Below, piece by piece: positions 1 through 7,308 of a stretch of 64,000 nt of DNA (position 1 is the stretch's first letter; each line of letters starts with the position of its first letter). This DNA comes from Pseudomonas putida (GTDB lineage: Bacteria > Pseudomonadota > Gammaproteobacteria > Pseudomonadales > Pseudomonadaceae). Position numbers and translations under genes: made by a program. Where the stretch lies: positions 1,922,001-1,986,000 of the forward strand of contig NZ_CP066306.1 of assembly GCF_016406145.1 (NCBI RefSeq), given 5' to 3'. Under the pieces are notes generated by a model. It was given only the letters and a program-made list of their open reading frames with translations, was not told the DNA's origin and made no database searches.

Positions 1-410
1 ACTTCGGGGTTGATCTGCTCGGCCACCGGCTCGATCACGCGGTTCTGGTACTGCTCCTGCAGGTACAGGGCCAGGCGTTTTTCCGCAGGCTCGCGGCCCT
101 CACCGCTGTTGAGCTTGTACCAGGCGACCTTGAGGGTCAGCCATTGCTGGGTCCAGTAACCGGTGAACCAGGGAATGAAGTCGCTTTCGGTACGTTGCTG
201 TACCTGTTCTTTCCATACCCGCATCGAGCGCCGCGCATAGTCGTTGGCTGAGCCTGCGGCGCCTACCGACGCATCGATCAGTTCCTGGTCGATGCGTTGC
301 CAGGCAGCGGGGGTCAGCACGGCGGGCGGCGGCGGGGCAGGCGGGCGCTTGCCGGCGCAGCCGCCGAGGGCCAGCAGAAGGCAGAGCAGCACGAGGATGC
401 GTGGGTTCAC
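1..410 (-). CDS. Putative lipoprotein, C-terminus cut by the window edge
   Basis: The reading frame starts at GTG 410-408, with a GGGAGG ribosome-binding site a few bases upstream, and runs off the left edge without a stop. The N-terminus begins MNPRILVLLCLLLALGGC, a short hydrophobic signal ending in a lipobox (LGGC), so the mature protein should be lipidated at Cys18. A proline-rich linker follows, then a soluble region rich in Trp, Tyr and Gln with no motif I recognise. It is the last visible gene of a minus-strand series but lies about 75 bases beyond the GntR gene, so it need not share its transcript. The function is unknown. The lipoprotein call is firm; the family is not. Confidence 0.75.
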   Translation of the reverse strand, partial: MNPRILVLLCLLLALGGCAGKRPPAPPPPAVLTPAAWQRIDQELIDASVGAAGSANDYARRSMRVWKEQVQQRTESDFIPWFTGYWTQQWLTLKVAWYKLNSGEGREPAEKRLALYLQEQYQNRVIEPVAEQINPE

Positions 411-485
411 ACGACCGCCTCCCGGGTTTCGAGGCTGGGTGGTTAACCGAGTATAGGGCCGGTGATCGGCTGCGCATGCGCCCTG

Positions 486-1166
486 TCAGGCGAGGTCGAG
501 TTTTTCTTCCAGGCGGTCCAGGTGCTCGTCCATCAGAGCAAGCGCCGCTGCCGCGTCACCAGCCTCCACGGCATCGATGATCGCCGCGTGCTCTTGCCAG
601 GCACAGTGGTCGCAGCAGGGTGATTCATAGCGGGCGATGATCAGTGAGGTCATCGGCACCAGGCCATTGAGAAAACGTGCCAGCGGTGCATTGGCGGCCA
701 CCTGGGCAAGCTTGAGGTGGAACTCGCCGCCCAGGCGGATCGCCGCGCAACGTTCGCCACGCTCGTGGTGCTGTCGCTCGCGCTCCACCAGCGAACGCAA
801 TTGGCGGATCTGCGCCGGCCGCGCGCGTTGCGCTGCCAGGCTGATCAGGGTGGTTTCGGCCAGGCGCCGGGCGCTGAGTACCTGGCGCGCCTGTTGTGGA
901 TCAGGGGCGGCCAGGTGCGCGGTGTGGCTGGGGCGCTGGACCACCACTTGCTGGTCCGAGAGGCGCCCGAGTACCCGGCGGATCACCGTGCGGCTGACGC
1001 CGAAGGCGTTGCCCAGTGCCTGCTCGGGCAGCAGGCTGCCGGGCGGCAAGCGCTGCTCGAGAATGGCGTCGAACAGGCGAGGGTAGATCTGCTCGGCCGA
1101 CAAGCGGGTTTCGCCGGCGGCGAGCAGGGCAGGCAGGTGGGGGGCGGCGTGGGCGCAGGCGGTCAT
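486..1166 (-). CDS. GntR-family transcriptional regulator with FCD domain
   Basis: This 226-residue protein has a GntR winged helix in its first 80 or so residues (GSLLPEQALGNAFGVSRTVIRRVLGRL is the recognition region) and an all-alpha FCD ligand domain after it, with the metal- or ligand-site-like residues EFHLKL and the final EHAAIIDAVEAGD segment. FCD regulators usually bind small organic acids and release DNA on ligand binding. I chose ATG 1166 because CCAGGAGATC lies directly upstream; a longer frame from 1202 would run into the preceding gene. It starts 17 bases after another FCD-type GntR gene, so the two are probably cotranscribed behind the transporter. Two adjacent regulators of one family are unusual; this one may act on a target outside the window. 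Confidence 0.85.
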   Translation of the reverse strand: MTACAHAAPHLPALLAAGETRLSAEQIYPRLFDAILEQRLPPGSLLPEQALGNAFGVSRTVIRRVLGRLSDQQVVVQRPSHTAHLAAPDPQQARQVLSARRLAETTLISLAAQRARPAQIRQLRSLVERERQHHERGERCAAIRLGGEFHLKLAQVAANAPLARFLNGLVPMTSLIIARYESPCCDHCAWQEHAAIIDAVEAGDAAAALALMDEHLDRLEEKLDLA

Positions 1167-1182
1167 GGTCGATCTCCTGGGG

Positions 1183-1887
1183 TCATTGGCGCGGATGGTC
1201 ATCCGGGATGTTCAGTTCGATGCCCATACGCTGCCCTTCGGCAAGGATGTGCTGGCGCATCTGGGCGCTGGCCTGGGCACTGTTGCGGTCGCGAATGGCG
1301 CGTACCACGGCTTCGTTTTCCTTGAGCCGAGCAGCAAGGTGTTCGGGTGAGTTGCGCAGCATGTTGGCGCTTTGCTTGAGGGCATTGCCGGTCTGCTGTA
1401 CCACGCTCTGGAAAATCGGGTTGGTGGTCAGTGCGAACAGCGCCTCGTGGAAGGCGATGTAGGCCTTGGCCCCGGCATCGCTGTCATCGGCATCCAGCGC
1501 TTCGCGCATGTCCATCAGGGTCAGGCGTAGCTGGCCGATGTCCTGGCTGTTGGCCGATTGCGCCACCAGGCCGACGATGAACGGTTCGAGGGTGTAGCGC
1601 AGCTCCAGGACATCGGCCAGGCTCGCTGCAGTGCTGCTGTCGACGCCTGGTTCCAGCACGGCCGGTTCGGCATCCAGCACCAGCACGCCCTTGCCCGGCA
1701 TGGAGCGCACCAGGCCGAGGGTCTCCAGCACGGTCACGGCTTCGCGCAGGCTGGGGCGGCTGATGCCCAACTGTTCGGCCAGCTCGCGCTGGCCAGGCAG
1801 CATGTCGCCGGAGCGCCACTGGCCGCGGGCCAGGGCCTGGCGCAGTTTTTCCACCACTGAGTTGACGACGGTCGATGAGCTGATCAC
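1183..1887 (-). CDS. FadR-subfamily GntR transcriptional regulator
   Basis: A 234-residue regulator with an N-terminal GntR winged helix (PGQRELAEQLGISRPSLREAVTVLETLGLV, about residues 30-60) followed by the GKGVLV wing and a C-terminal FCD domain. The subfamily commonly controls organic-acid uptake or catabolism, with operators of the form TNGTNNNACNA. It lies 44 bases after the DctA-like transporter gene on the same strand, so it is probably in one transcript with it. GGTNNNACC-type sites upstream of the transporter (3317-3403) make autoregulation of the transporter-regulator unit likely. The effector is presumably a substrate of the transporter; this is inference from position. The stop lies just before the ribosome-binding site of the next GntR gene. 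Confidence 0.88.
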   Translation of the reverse strand: MISSSTVVNSVVEKLRQALARGQWRSGDMLPGQRELAEQLGISRPSLREAVTVLETLGLVRSMPGKGVLVLDAEPAVLEPGVDSSTAASLADVLELRYTLEPFIVGLVAQSANSQDIGQLRLTLMDMREALDADDSDAGAKAYIAFHEALFALTTNPIFQSVVQQTGNALKQSANMLRNSPEHLAARLKENEAVVRAIRDRNSAQASAQMRQHILAEGQRMGIELNIPDDHPRQ

Positions 1888-1931
1888 GGTTTTCTCCTGA
1901 AAGGGCCGGCGTCAGCGCCGGCCACGTGGGC

Positions 1932-3242
1932 TCAGAATTCCTGTTGATGGGCGTTGGGCTGCTTGCGAGGCGCATGGGCAAAGCCGGGTTTGCCATCGAG
2001 TACGTTCTGCGCACGCTCCAGATCGATGTCTTTTTCCCAGCGGGCGATGGCCACGGTGGCCACGCAGTTGCCGATCAGGTTGGTTAGCGCCCGGCCGATG
2101 CCCATGAACCAGTCCACTGCCAGTACCAGTACCAGGCCTACCACCGGGATCGCCGGCACGGCGGTGAGGGTGGCGGCGAGTATCACCAGCGCCGAGCCTG
2201 GGATGCCGTGAGCGCCTTTGGAAGTCACCAGTGACACCAGCAGGATGGTCAACAGGTCCGTCATCTCCAAGGGGGTGCCCGTGGCGTTTGCGATAAACAC
2301 GATGGCCAGGGTCAGGTAGATGGAGAAACCGTCGAGGTTGAACGAGTAGCCGGTCGGGATCACCAGGCCAACGGTGGAGCTGCCAATGCCTAGGTGCTCG
2401 AGCTTGCGCATGATCTGCGGCAGCACGGCATCGGAGGAGGCGGTGCCAAGCACGATGGTCAGCTCTTCACGCAGGTATTTGATGAACGGCAGCAATTTCA
2501 GCCCCGAAAGGCGCATCACAGTGCCCAGGATGATCAGCACGAAGCCCGCGCAGGTCAGGTAGAACAACGCCACCAGGCCACCCAGGTGCTGCAGCGACTC
2601 CAGGCCATATTTGCTGGTGGTGAAGGCGATGGCGCCGAAGACGCCGATCGGCGCCAGGCGCACGATCATGCCCATGATGCGGAAAATCACGTGGCTGAGT
2701 TCGTTGATCAACCGCGAAATACCGGCGGCCGAGTCACCCACCAGGTTCAGCGCGCTGCCGAACAGCACCGAGAACAGCAAGACTTGGAGGATGTTGTTGT
2801 CGGCGAAAGCGCCCACCACTGAAGTGGGGATCAGGTCCATGAAGAACGCAGTGGCGCCATGGATATGCTGGCCGCGCTCGGCCAGGCCGTTGGCGTCGGC
2901 AGCAGAGAGCTGATCCAGATGGATGTTGGCGCCGCTGCCGATGCCGCTGGTAAAGGCGAACACCAGGCCGATCACCAGGGCGATGGTGGTCAGCACTTCG
3001 AAGTAGATCACCGATTTCAGGCCGATGCGCCCGACTTTCTTCAGATCGCCAGCGCCGGAAATGCCGCTGACCACGACACAGAAGACGATGAGGCCGATAA
3101 GCATCTTGATCAGCTTGATGAAGCCGTCGCCGAGGGGTTTGAGCTGCAGGGAAAGGTCGGGAAAGCTGAGGCCGCAGGCGATGCCGAGGGCAAGGCCGAG
3201 CACGACTTGCAGGAAGATCGAACGCGAGCACCATTTGAGCAT
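1932..3242 (-). CDS. DctA-family dicarboxylate/cation symporter, divergent paralogue
   Basis: A 436-residue inner-membrane protein of the DAACS family, close to the 428-residue E. coli DctA in length. N-terminal membrane helices begin at about residue 8. The conserved C-terminal core is recognisable: the re-entrant serine-rich loop reads GTASSDAVLP and the TM7 motif reads PTGYSFNLDGFSIYL. In typical DctA proteins these read TSSSES and NLDGTS, so the Thr of the NMDGT/NLDGT cation-site motif is replaced by Phe here, and one serine of the loop by Ala. The fold and transport class are clear, but substrate or coupling ion may differ from succinate/Na+ or H+. It heads a probable operon with two GntR regulators and has putative GntR operators upstream. 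I give no gene symbol because it is probably not the housekeeping DctA. Confidence 0.85.
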   Translation of the reverse strand: MLKWCSRSIFLQVVLGLALGIACGLSFPDLSLQLKPLGDGFIKLIKMLIGLIVFCVVVSGISGAGDLKKVGRIGLKSVIYFEVLTTIALVIGLVFAFTSGIGSGANIHLDQLSAADANGLAERGQHIHGATAFFMDLIPTSVVGAFADNNILQVLLFSVLFGSALNLVGDSAAGISRLINELSHVIFRIMGMIVRLAPIGVFGAIAFTTSKYGLESLQHLGGLVALFYLTCAGFVLIILGTVMRLSGLKLLPFIKYLREELTIVLGTASSDAVLPQIMRKLEHLGIGSSTVGLVIPTGYSFNLDGFSIYLTLAIVFIANATGTPLEMTDLLTILLVSLVTSKGAHGIPGSALVILAATLTAVPAIPVVGLVLVLAVDWFMGIGRALTNLIGNCVATVAIARWEKDIDLERAQNVLDGKPGFAHAPRKQPNAHQQEF

Positions 3243-3316
3243 GGGAGTGATCTCTGATCGGTGTCCTTGCTTCGGTGCCGCACGGGGCGAAAGAGCGCAG
3301 GACTTATTTATTTTTG

Positions 3317-3403
3317 TGGTCTTACCGGTTTGTTCAGCGCGAAGTCATAAAAGCGCGAAAAATCCCAATATGCAAGGTTTTTTGGCCTTACCGGTCTGAC
3401 CAG
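3317..3403. promoter_or_regulatory. Candidate GntR/FadR-type operators upstream of the DctA-like gene
   Basis: Three copies of the FadR-family dyad GGTNNNACC or a one-base variant occur between the transporter start and the Lrp gene: TGGTCTTACCG at 3317-3327, TGGCCTTACCG at 3383-3393, and GGTCTGACC at 3393-3401, overlapping the second. The first two share the string CTTACCGGT. The FadR/PdhR/LldR subfamily consensus TNGTNNNACNA fits the first site except for its last base. The positions, about 75-160 bases upstream of the start codon, suit a promoter operator. That the downstream regulator (1183-1887) binds here is inference. Confidence 0.5.
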
Positions 3404-3529
3404 TTGTGGGGCATTTCGGCTTGCCGGGCTCTAGTTCGGTGCGTGCTGCAGATTGAGGTGATGCGCCGTTGGCCGGTATTTGCCAATACCTGCAGGGTGT
3501 TAGCAATCTGCCTGCCAACTTCTACCCGA

Positions 3530-4015
3530 TCAGGGCTGCGGGGCGATGCTTTTGACCGAAGCCAGTTCAGGGTGGGCCACCAGCTTGTCGATGTGCAGGG
3601 CGCCGTCGTTCATCCAGCTTTCGCTCAGCACCCGATAGTGCTCCATGTCGCGACAGCGCACGCGCAAGCTGTAATCGAAGTGGCCGCTGATCAGTTGGCA
3701 TTCATGAACGTCAGGGCAGGCCAGCATGGTTGCCTCGAACGCCTTTTGTGCGGACCGCCCGCTCAGGTTGGACAGGGCCACGAGTACCAGCAGTGACAGC
3801 CCTGGTGCGACCTTCTGCGGGTCGATGATTGCGCCATAACCGCGGATCACGCCGCGCCGTTCCAGCTTGCGTACCCGTTCCAGGCAGGGGCGCGGAGTCA
3901 GATGGACCAGGGTCGAGAGCTTTTCGAAGGTGATGCGGCCATCGACGCGCAGTATGTCGATGATGGCTTGGTCGATGCGGTCCAGCGGGGGAGAGGTGGC
4001 GTCCTTGGTGTCCAT
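3530..4015 (-). CDS. Lrp/AsnC-family transcriptional regulator
   Basis: A 161-residue Lrp/AsnC regulator with an N-terminal helix-turn-helix (DRIDQAIIDILRVDGRITFEKLSTLVHLTPRPCLERVRKLERRGVI, about residues 12-58) and a C-terminal RAM ligand-binding domain (LLVLVALSNLSGRSAQKAFE, then CQLISGHFDYSLRVRCRDMEHY). Members bind amino acids and form octamers or hexadecamers. The gene lies 104 bases after the ornithine cyclodeaminase gene on the same strand with a stem-loop between. Lrp proteins often regulate a neighbouring amino-acid gene, so ornithine, arginine or proline is a reasonable effector guess. It is separated from the DctA-like gene by about 290 bases that hold the transporter's control region. 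Confidence 0.85.
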   Translation of the reverse strand: MDTKDATSPPLDRIDQAIIDILRVDGRITFEKLSTLVHLTPRPCLERVRKLERRGVIRGYGAIIDPQKVAPGLSLLVLVALSNLSGRSAQKAFEATMLACPDVHECQLISGHFDYSLRVRCRDMEHYRVLSESWMNDGALHIDKLVAHPELASVKSIAPQP

Positions 4016-4091
4016 GCGCGGTGCTTCTTTTTTGAAGGCGGGGCATGGACAGGTTAGGCGTTTATCGGGTGATCGTCGTCACGCGCGGGCG

Positions 4092-4114
4092 CTTGGGCTG
4101 CGCAGCAGCCCAAG
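4092..4114 (-). terminator. Perfect stem-loop after the ornithine cyclodeaminase gene
   Basis: CTTGGGCTGC and GCAGCCCAAG form a perfect 10-bp stem around GCA, five bases beyond the cyclodeaminase stop on the minus strand. There is no T-run after it, so it may be a weak terminator or an mRNA 3' stabiliser and not a strong intrinsic terminator. Confidence 0.45.
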
Positions 4115-4119
4115 GTCCG

Positions 4120-5184
4120 TCAGGCGCAGGCGCTGCCGGCCCGGTGCACTGAACGAACCGCCACCACCCGAGGTTGCAGCAGTGCATACAAGTCCTTGGG
4201 GTTTTCCAGAGCCGGCACCAGCCCGATATCCTGGCCGATCCCTAACGTGAGCGCTGTATCGAGCACATAGCGCAGCGCCGAATAATCTTCCAACGCAAAA
4301 CCTACCGAATCGAACAGGGTCACCTGATCGGCATTTTCACGGCCTTGAACAAGGCCTGCGACCACCTGCCAGAAAGCGAAGACCGGCGAATCGGCGGGCA
4401 TTTGCTGGATTTCGCCTTCGACCCGGCTTTGCGGCTCGTACTCAACGATCACCCGGGCCCGCTCGACGATGTCGCGGTGCAGCTCGGTCTTGCCCGGGCA
4501 GTCGCCGCCCACGGCGTTCAGGTGCACGCCCGGTTCGATCATGTCCGGCGTGAGGATGGTCGCGTACGTCTTGTCCGCCGTGACCGTGGTGACGATATCG
4601 GCACCGCGCACGGCTTCGGCGACGCTGTGGGCGACGATTACCTTGAGCCCTGGGCGGCCCGCCAGGTTGGCCACCAGCTTCGCCGTGGCTGCAGGGTCGA
4701 TGTCGAACAGGCGGATCTCGTCGATGCCCAGCAAGGTCTTGAAGGCGATGGCCTGGAATTCGCTTTGCGAACCGTTGCCGATCAGCGCCATGCTGCGGCT
4801 GTCTTCACGCGCCAGGTAGCGGGCGGCGAGGGCCGAGGTGGCGGCGGTACGCATCGCTGTGGTCAGGGTCATCTCGCTGAGCAACAGCGGCGCGCCGGAG
4901 CCGACGTCGCTCAAGGCGCCGAAGGCCATCACCGTGGGCAGGCCGAGGCGGGTGTTCTTCGGGTGGCCGTTGACATACTTGAAGGCATACCGGCTGGAGT
5001 CGGAAACCGGCATCAGTTCGATCACGCCGTCCGCCGAATGATTGGCCAGGCGCGGGCACTTCTCGAAATCGTCCCAGCGCAGGTAGTCCTGACGGATGTA
5101 CTCGGCCATCTCCACCAGGCAGGTGGCCAGGCCTTTGCGGTTGACCAGGCGGGCGAGGTCTTGCACATCGATGAAGCGGGTCAT
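4120..5184 (-). CDS. Ornithine cyclodeaminase family protein
   Basis: A 354-residue NAD-dependent member of the ornithine cyclodeaminase/mu-crystallin family, the length of P. putida OCD. The reaction in true OCDs is L-ornithine to L-proline plus ammonia with recycled NAD+. Visible features are the substrate region (FKYVNGHPKNTRLGLPTVMAFG, about residues 70-92), the NAD-binding Rossmann segment (MALIGNGSQSEFQ, about 133-145) and the catalytic-region stretch HLNAVGGDCPGKTEL near residue 225, whose Asp matches the catalytic position in the family. I chose ATG 5184, preceded by AGGGAG; an upstream ATG in frame lacks a site. The family also includes alanine dehydrogenases and ketimine reductases, so substrate is not certain. 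A possible Lrp regulator follows. Confidence 0.87.
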   Translation of the reverse strand: MTRFIDVQDLARLVNRKGLATCLVEMAEYIRQDYLRWDDFEKCPRLANHSADGVIELMPVSDSSRYAFKYVNGHPKNTRLGLPTVMAFGALSDVGSGAPLLLSEMTLTTAMRTAATSALAARYLAREDSRSMALIGNGSQSEFQAIAFKTLLGIDEIRLFDIDPAATAKLVANLAGRPGLKVIVAHSVAEAVRGADIVTTVTADKTYATILTPDMIEPGVHLNAVGGDCPGKTELHRDIVERARVIVEYEPQSRVEGEIQQMPADSPVFAFWQVVAGLVQGRENADQVTLFDSVGFALEDYSALRYVLDTALTLGIGQDIGLVPALENPKDLYALLQPRVVAVRSVHRAGSACA

Positions 5185-5327
5185 GGCATCTCCCTGCAAC
5201 TTGCGGGTTGGGCTGTAGGGATATTGTCGGGCGATCAGGGCGGGAATGCCGGCTGAAAAAGGCGGTGCGGGCAGCGGGTCCGGCTGACTTCAGGGCCAGG
5301 GCAGCCGAATCGGCTGTCGGCCCCCGG

Positions 5328-7085
5328 TCATTGCTCGCGCAGGCGTTTGTAAAGTGTCGTCCGGCTAATCCCCAGGCCACGCGCCACGGCCGAGAGGTTG
5401 CCATTGGCCCGTTTCAGCAGGCTTTGCAGGTCCGCCTCATCGTCACTACAGTCGCTCACCACCGCGCATCCTTGTGCTTCGGCCAGAAAGCCGGCGGGCA
5501 GATGTTCGACGCCGACCGGTCCATCGCCTGCCAACGCCAGCGCCACCTGCATCACACTCACCAGCTCGCGCAGATTGCCCGGCCAGGGGTGGCGATCAAG
5601 CAGCTCAAGGATAGGCTGCCCCAAGCGCTGGGGTTGGTAAGGGTCGCGATACCGTGCGTGGATGTGCTCGATCAATTCTCGCCGGTCAGTGCGCTCGCGC
5701 AGCGCCGGCAACACGACCGCCATTGCGGCGATGCGGTAGTAGAGATCCTGGCGAAAGCGCCCTGCACGTACCTCTTCGGCCAGGTCCCGATTGCTTGCCG
5801 AGACTACGCGGATATTCACCGCTACCGGTTCGCCGCTGCCCAGTGGCTGAATGCTGCGCGATTGCAGCACGCGCAGCAGGCGGGCCTGGGTCGGCAGCGG
5901 CATGTCGCCGATTTCGTCGAGGAACAGGACGCCCTTGTCGGCCTTGCGGATCAGCCCGGGGTTGCCCTTGTGATGAGCACCGGTGAAGGCGCCTTTGTCA
6001 TAACCGAACAACTCCGATTCCACCAGTTCTGCCGGAATCGCCGCACAGTTGACCGCGATCAACGGCTGGCGGGCACGGCTGCTGGCGCGGTGCAGGGTCT
6101 GAACGAAGACTTCCTTGCCGACGCCGGTTTCACCCTGGACCAGCAGCGGGATGTCTTTTTCCAGCATCAAGCTGGCCTGGCCCAAGGCCTTTTCCATGCG
6201 TGGATCGCCACTGTGAAGCATTGAGCGCGGGGTGCTTTGCCAGGGGGCTTGCCACTGGCAGTGGAACCGGTTGCGCCCGGCCGCCTGCAAGGCGAATGGT
6301 TGCTGCTGGGGGTGGGCAAGCAACTGGTAGAGGGGGATCTGGAACAGTTGTTCGACGTTCTGCTGCAGCGGGTTGCCGCCCAGCAGGCTGTCGGCTCGAT
6401 GATTGGCGGCGAGTACCTGGCCACGCTCATCGAATACCAGCAGCCCGGCCCAAGGGCTGTCGAGGTTGTCGCAAGCGCTGTTGAACAGCAACTGCGCGTG
6501 CTGCTCGGCATGCTGCGCAAGGATCAGGCGATTCTCCAGGCTCTGGCCCATCATGCGCACCAGGCCGAGGGTCTGGGTGGCTGGCAGGTAGCCGTCGCTG
6601 GCCACGTCGAGCACGCCGACCAGTTGCCGCTGGGCATCGTACAGCGGGGCGGCGGCGCTGGCCATGTAGCGGTTCTGGCGCAGGAAGTGTTCGTCCTGGC
6701 CAACATGGACGGGCTCGGCGCAGACCAGCGCGGTGCCCAGCGCATTGGTGCCCACGCCCCGTTCGTGCCAGTGGGCGCCGGCACTGAAACCGTGCTGGTG
6801 CTGGGGGCAGACGAAGCGTCGCGATCCCCAGGTCTCGAGCAGGCAGCCGCTGGCGTCGGCGAGCATCACCAGGTAGCTGGCATTGCCCAGCAGGTGCGCG
6901 TACTGCGGCAGCACGGCATCGCGGGTGTGTTGCAACAGTGCCTGGCGCCGCTCCAGCAGGGCGCTGAGTTCGGCCCTGGTCAGGCAATCGAAGTCGGGGG
7001 CGCTTTGTGGCTGCAGGCCGTGATCTCGGCAGCGCGCCCAGGAGGCCTGGATCAATTGGGCATGGGTCGAAGTGGCGGTGGCCAT
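5328..7085 (-). CDS. Sigma-54-dependent activator with GAF sensor (AcoR-like)
   Basis: A 585-residue bacterial enhancer-binding protein. An N-terminal GAF-type sensor occupies about residues 60-200 (VGTNALGTAL at 111-120 is typical of AcoR-like proteins), with a PAS-like segment to about 290. The AAA+ domain has Walker A GETGVGKE at 318-325, the sigma-54 contact loop GAFTGA at 365-370, Walker B VLFLDEIGD near 386-394 and the arginine-finger region RFRQDLYYR at 443-451. A Fis-type helix-turn-helix closes the protein (about 552-585). All motifs needed to remodel sigma-54 polymerase are intact. It diverges from an ABC importer operon that has a good -24/-12 promoter and upstream repeats, so it very probably activates that operon. 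AcoR-type sensors often respond to alcohols, diols or aldehydes; the effector here is unknown. Confidence 0.93.
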   Translation of the reverse strand: MATATSTHAQLIQASWARCRDHGLQPQSAPDFDCLTRAELSALLERRQALLQHTRDAVLPQYAHLLGNASYLVMLADASGCLLETWGSRRFVCPQHQHGFSAGAHWHERGVGTNALGTALVCAEPVHVGQDEHFLRQNRYMASAAAPLYDAQRQLVGVLDVASDGYLPATQTLGLVRMMGQSLENRLILAQHAEQHAQLLFNSACDNLDSPWAGLLVFDERGQVLAANHRADSLLGGNPLQQNVEQLFQIPLYQLLAHPQQQPFALQAAGRNRFHCQWQAPWQSTPRSMLHSGDPRMEKALGQASLMLEKDIPLLVQGETGVGKEVFVQTLHRASSRARQPLIAVNCAAIPAELVESELFGYDKGAFTGAHHKGNPGLIRKADKGVLFLDEIGDMPLPTQARLLRVLQSRSIQPLGSGEPVAVNIRVVSASNRDLAEEVRAGRFRQDLYYRIAAMAVVLPALRERTDRRELIEHIHARYRDPYQPQRLGQPILELLDRHPWPGNLRELVSVMQVALALAGDGPVGVEHLPAGFLAEAQGCAVVSDCSDDEADLQSLLKRANGNLSAVARGLGISRTTLYKRLREQ

Positions 7086-7143
7086 GGGCCTGTCCTGTGT
7101 GATTGTTGTTATCAGCCGACCGCTGTTGAGTGTCGTCCACCGT

Positions 7144-7193
7144 TGTTCATTGTCAAACCCGCCGCTGTTCAGATGTTCAGCGAAAGTGTTCAG
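7144..7193 (+). promoter_or_regulatory. TGTTCA repeats, candidate enhancer sites for the sigma-54 activator
   Basis: The hexamer TGTTCA occurs four times in 50 bases, starting at 7144, 7166, 7174 and 7187; the last three continue as TGTTCAG. They lie about 65-115 bases upstream of the -24 element of the importer promoter, the normal range for an activator binding site read through a DNA loop. CTGTTCAG is close to palindromic. Assignment to the adjacent activator is inference. Confidence 0.5.
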
Positions 7194-7255
7194 TTGTGAA
7201 TCGCTGCTGGCCTGCCGGCACCGTCAATGCCGCAGGCCAGAGGGGCAGAGTGGAA

Positions 7256-7272
7256 CTGGCACGGAACTGGCT
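7256..7272 (+). promoter_or_regulatory. Sigma-54 (-24/-12) promoter of the ABC importer operon
   Basis: CTGGCACGGAACTGGCT matches the RpoN consensus YTGGCACGrNNNTTGCW at every defined base but one (TGGC in place of TTGC at -12). The -24 GG (7258-7259) and -12 GC (7270-7271) are separated by exactly ten bases. The transcription start would fall near 7283, giving a leader of about 26 bases before the ATG at 7309. A dedicated sigma-54 activator is encoded divergently next door, which strongly supports the call. Confidence 0.8.
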
Positions 7273-7308
7273 ATCGTCGTGGGACAACAACTACAACAAG
7301 GCCTTGCC

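Noticed and set aside
100..477. A 125-codon minus-strand frame at the left edge
   Set aside because: An Arg/Pro-rich frame shifted relative to the lipoprotein, which has a signal peptide, lipobox and ribosome site.
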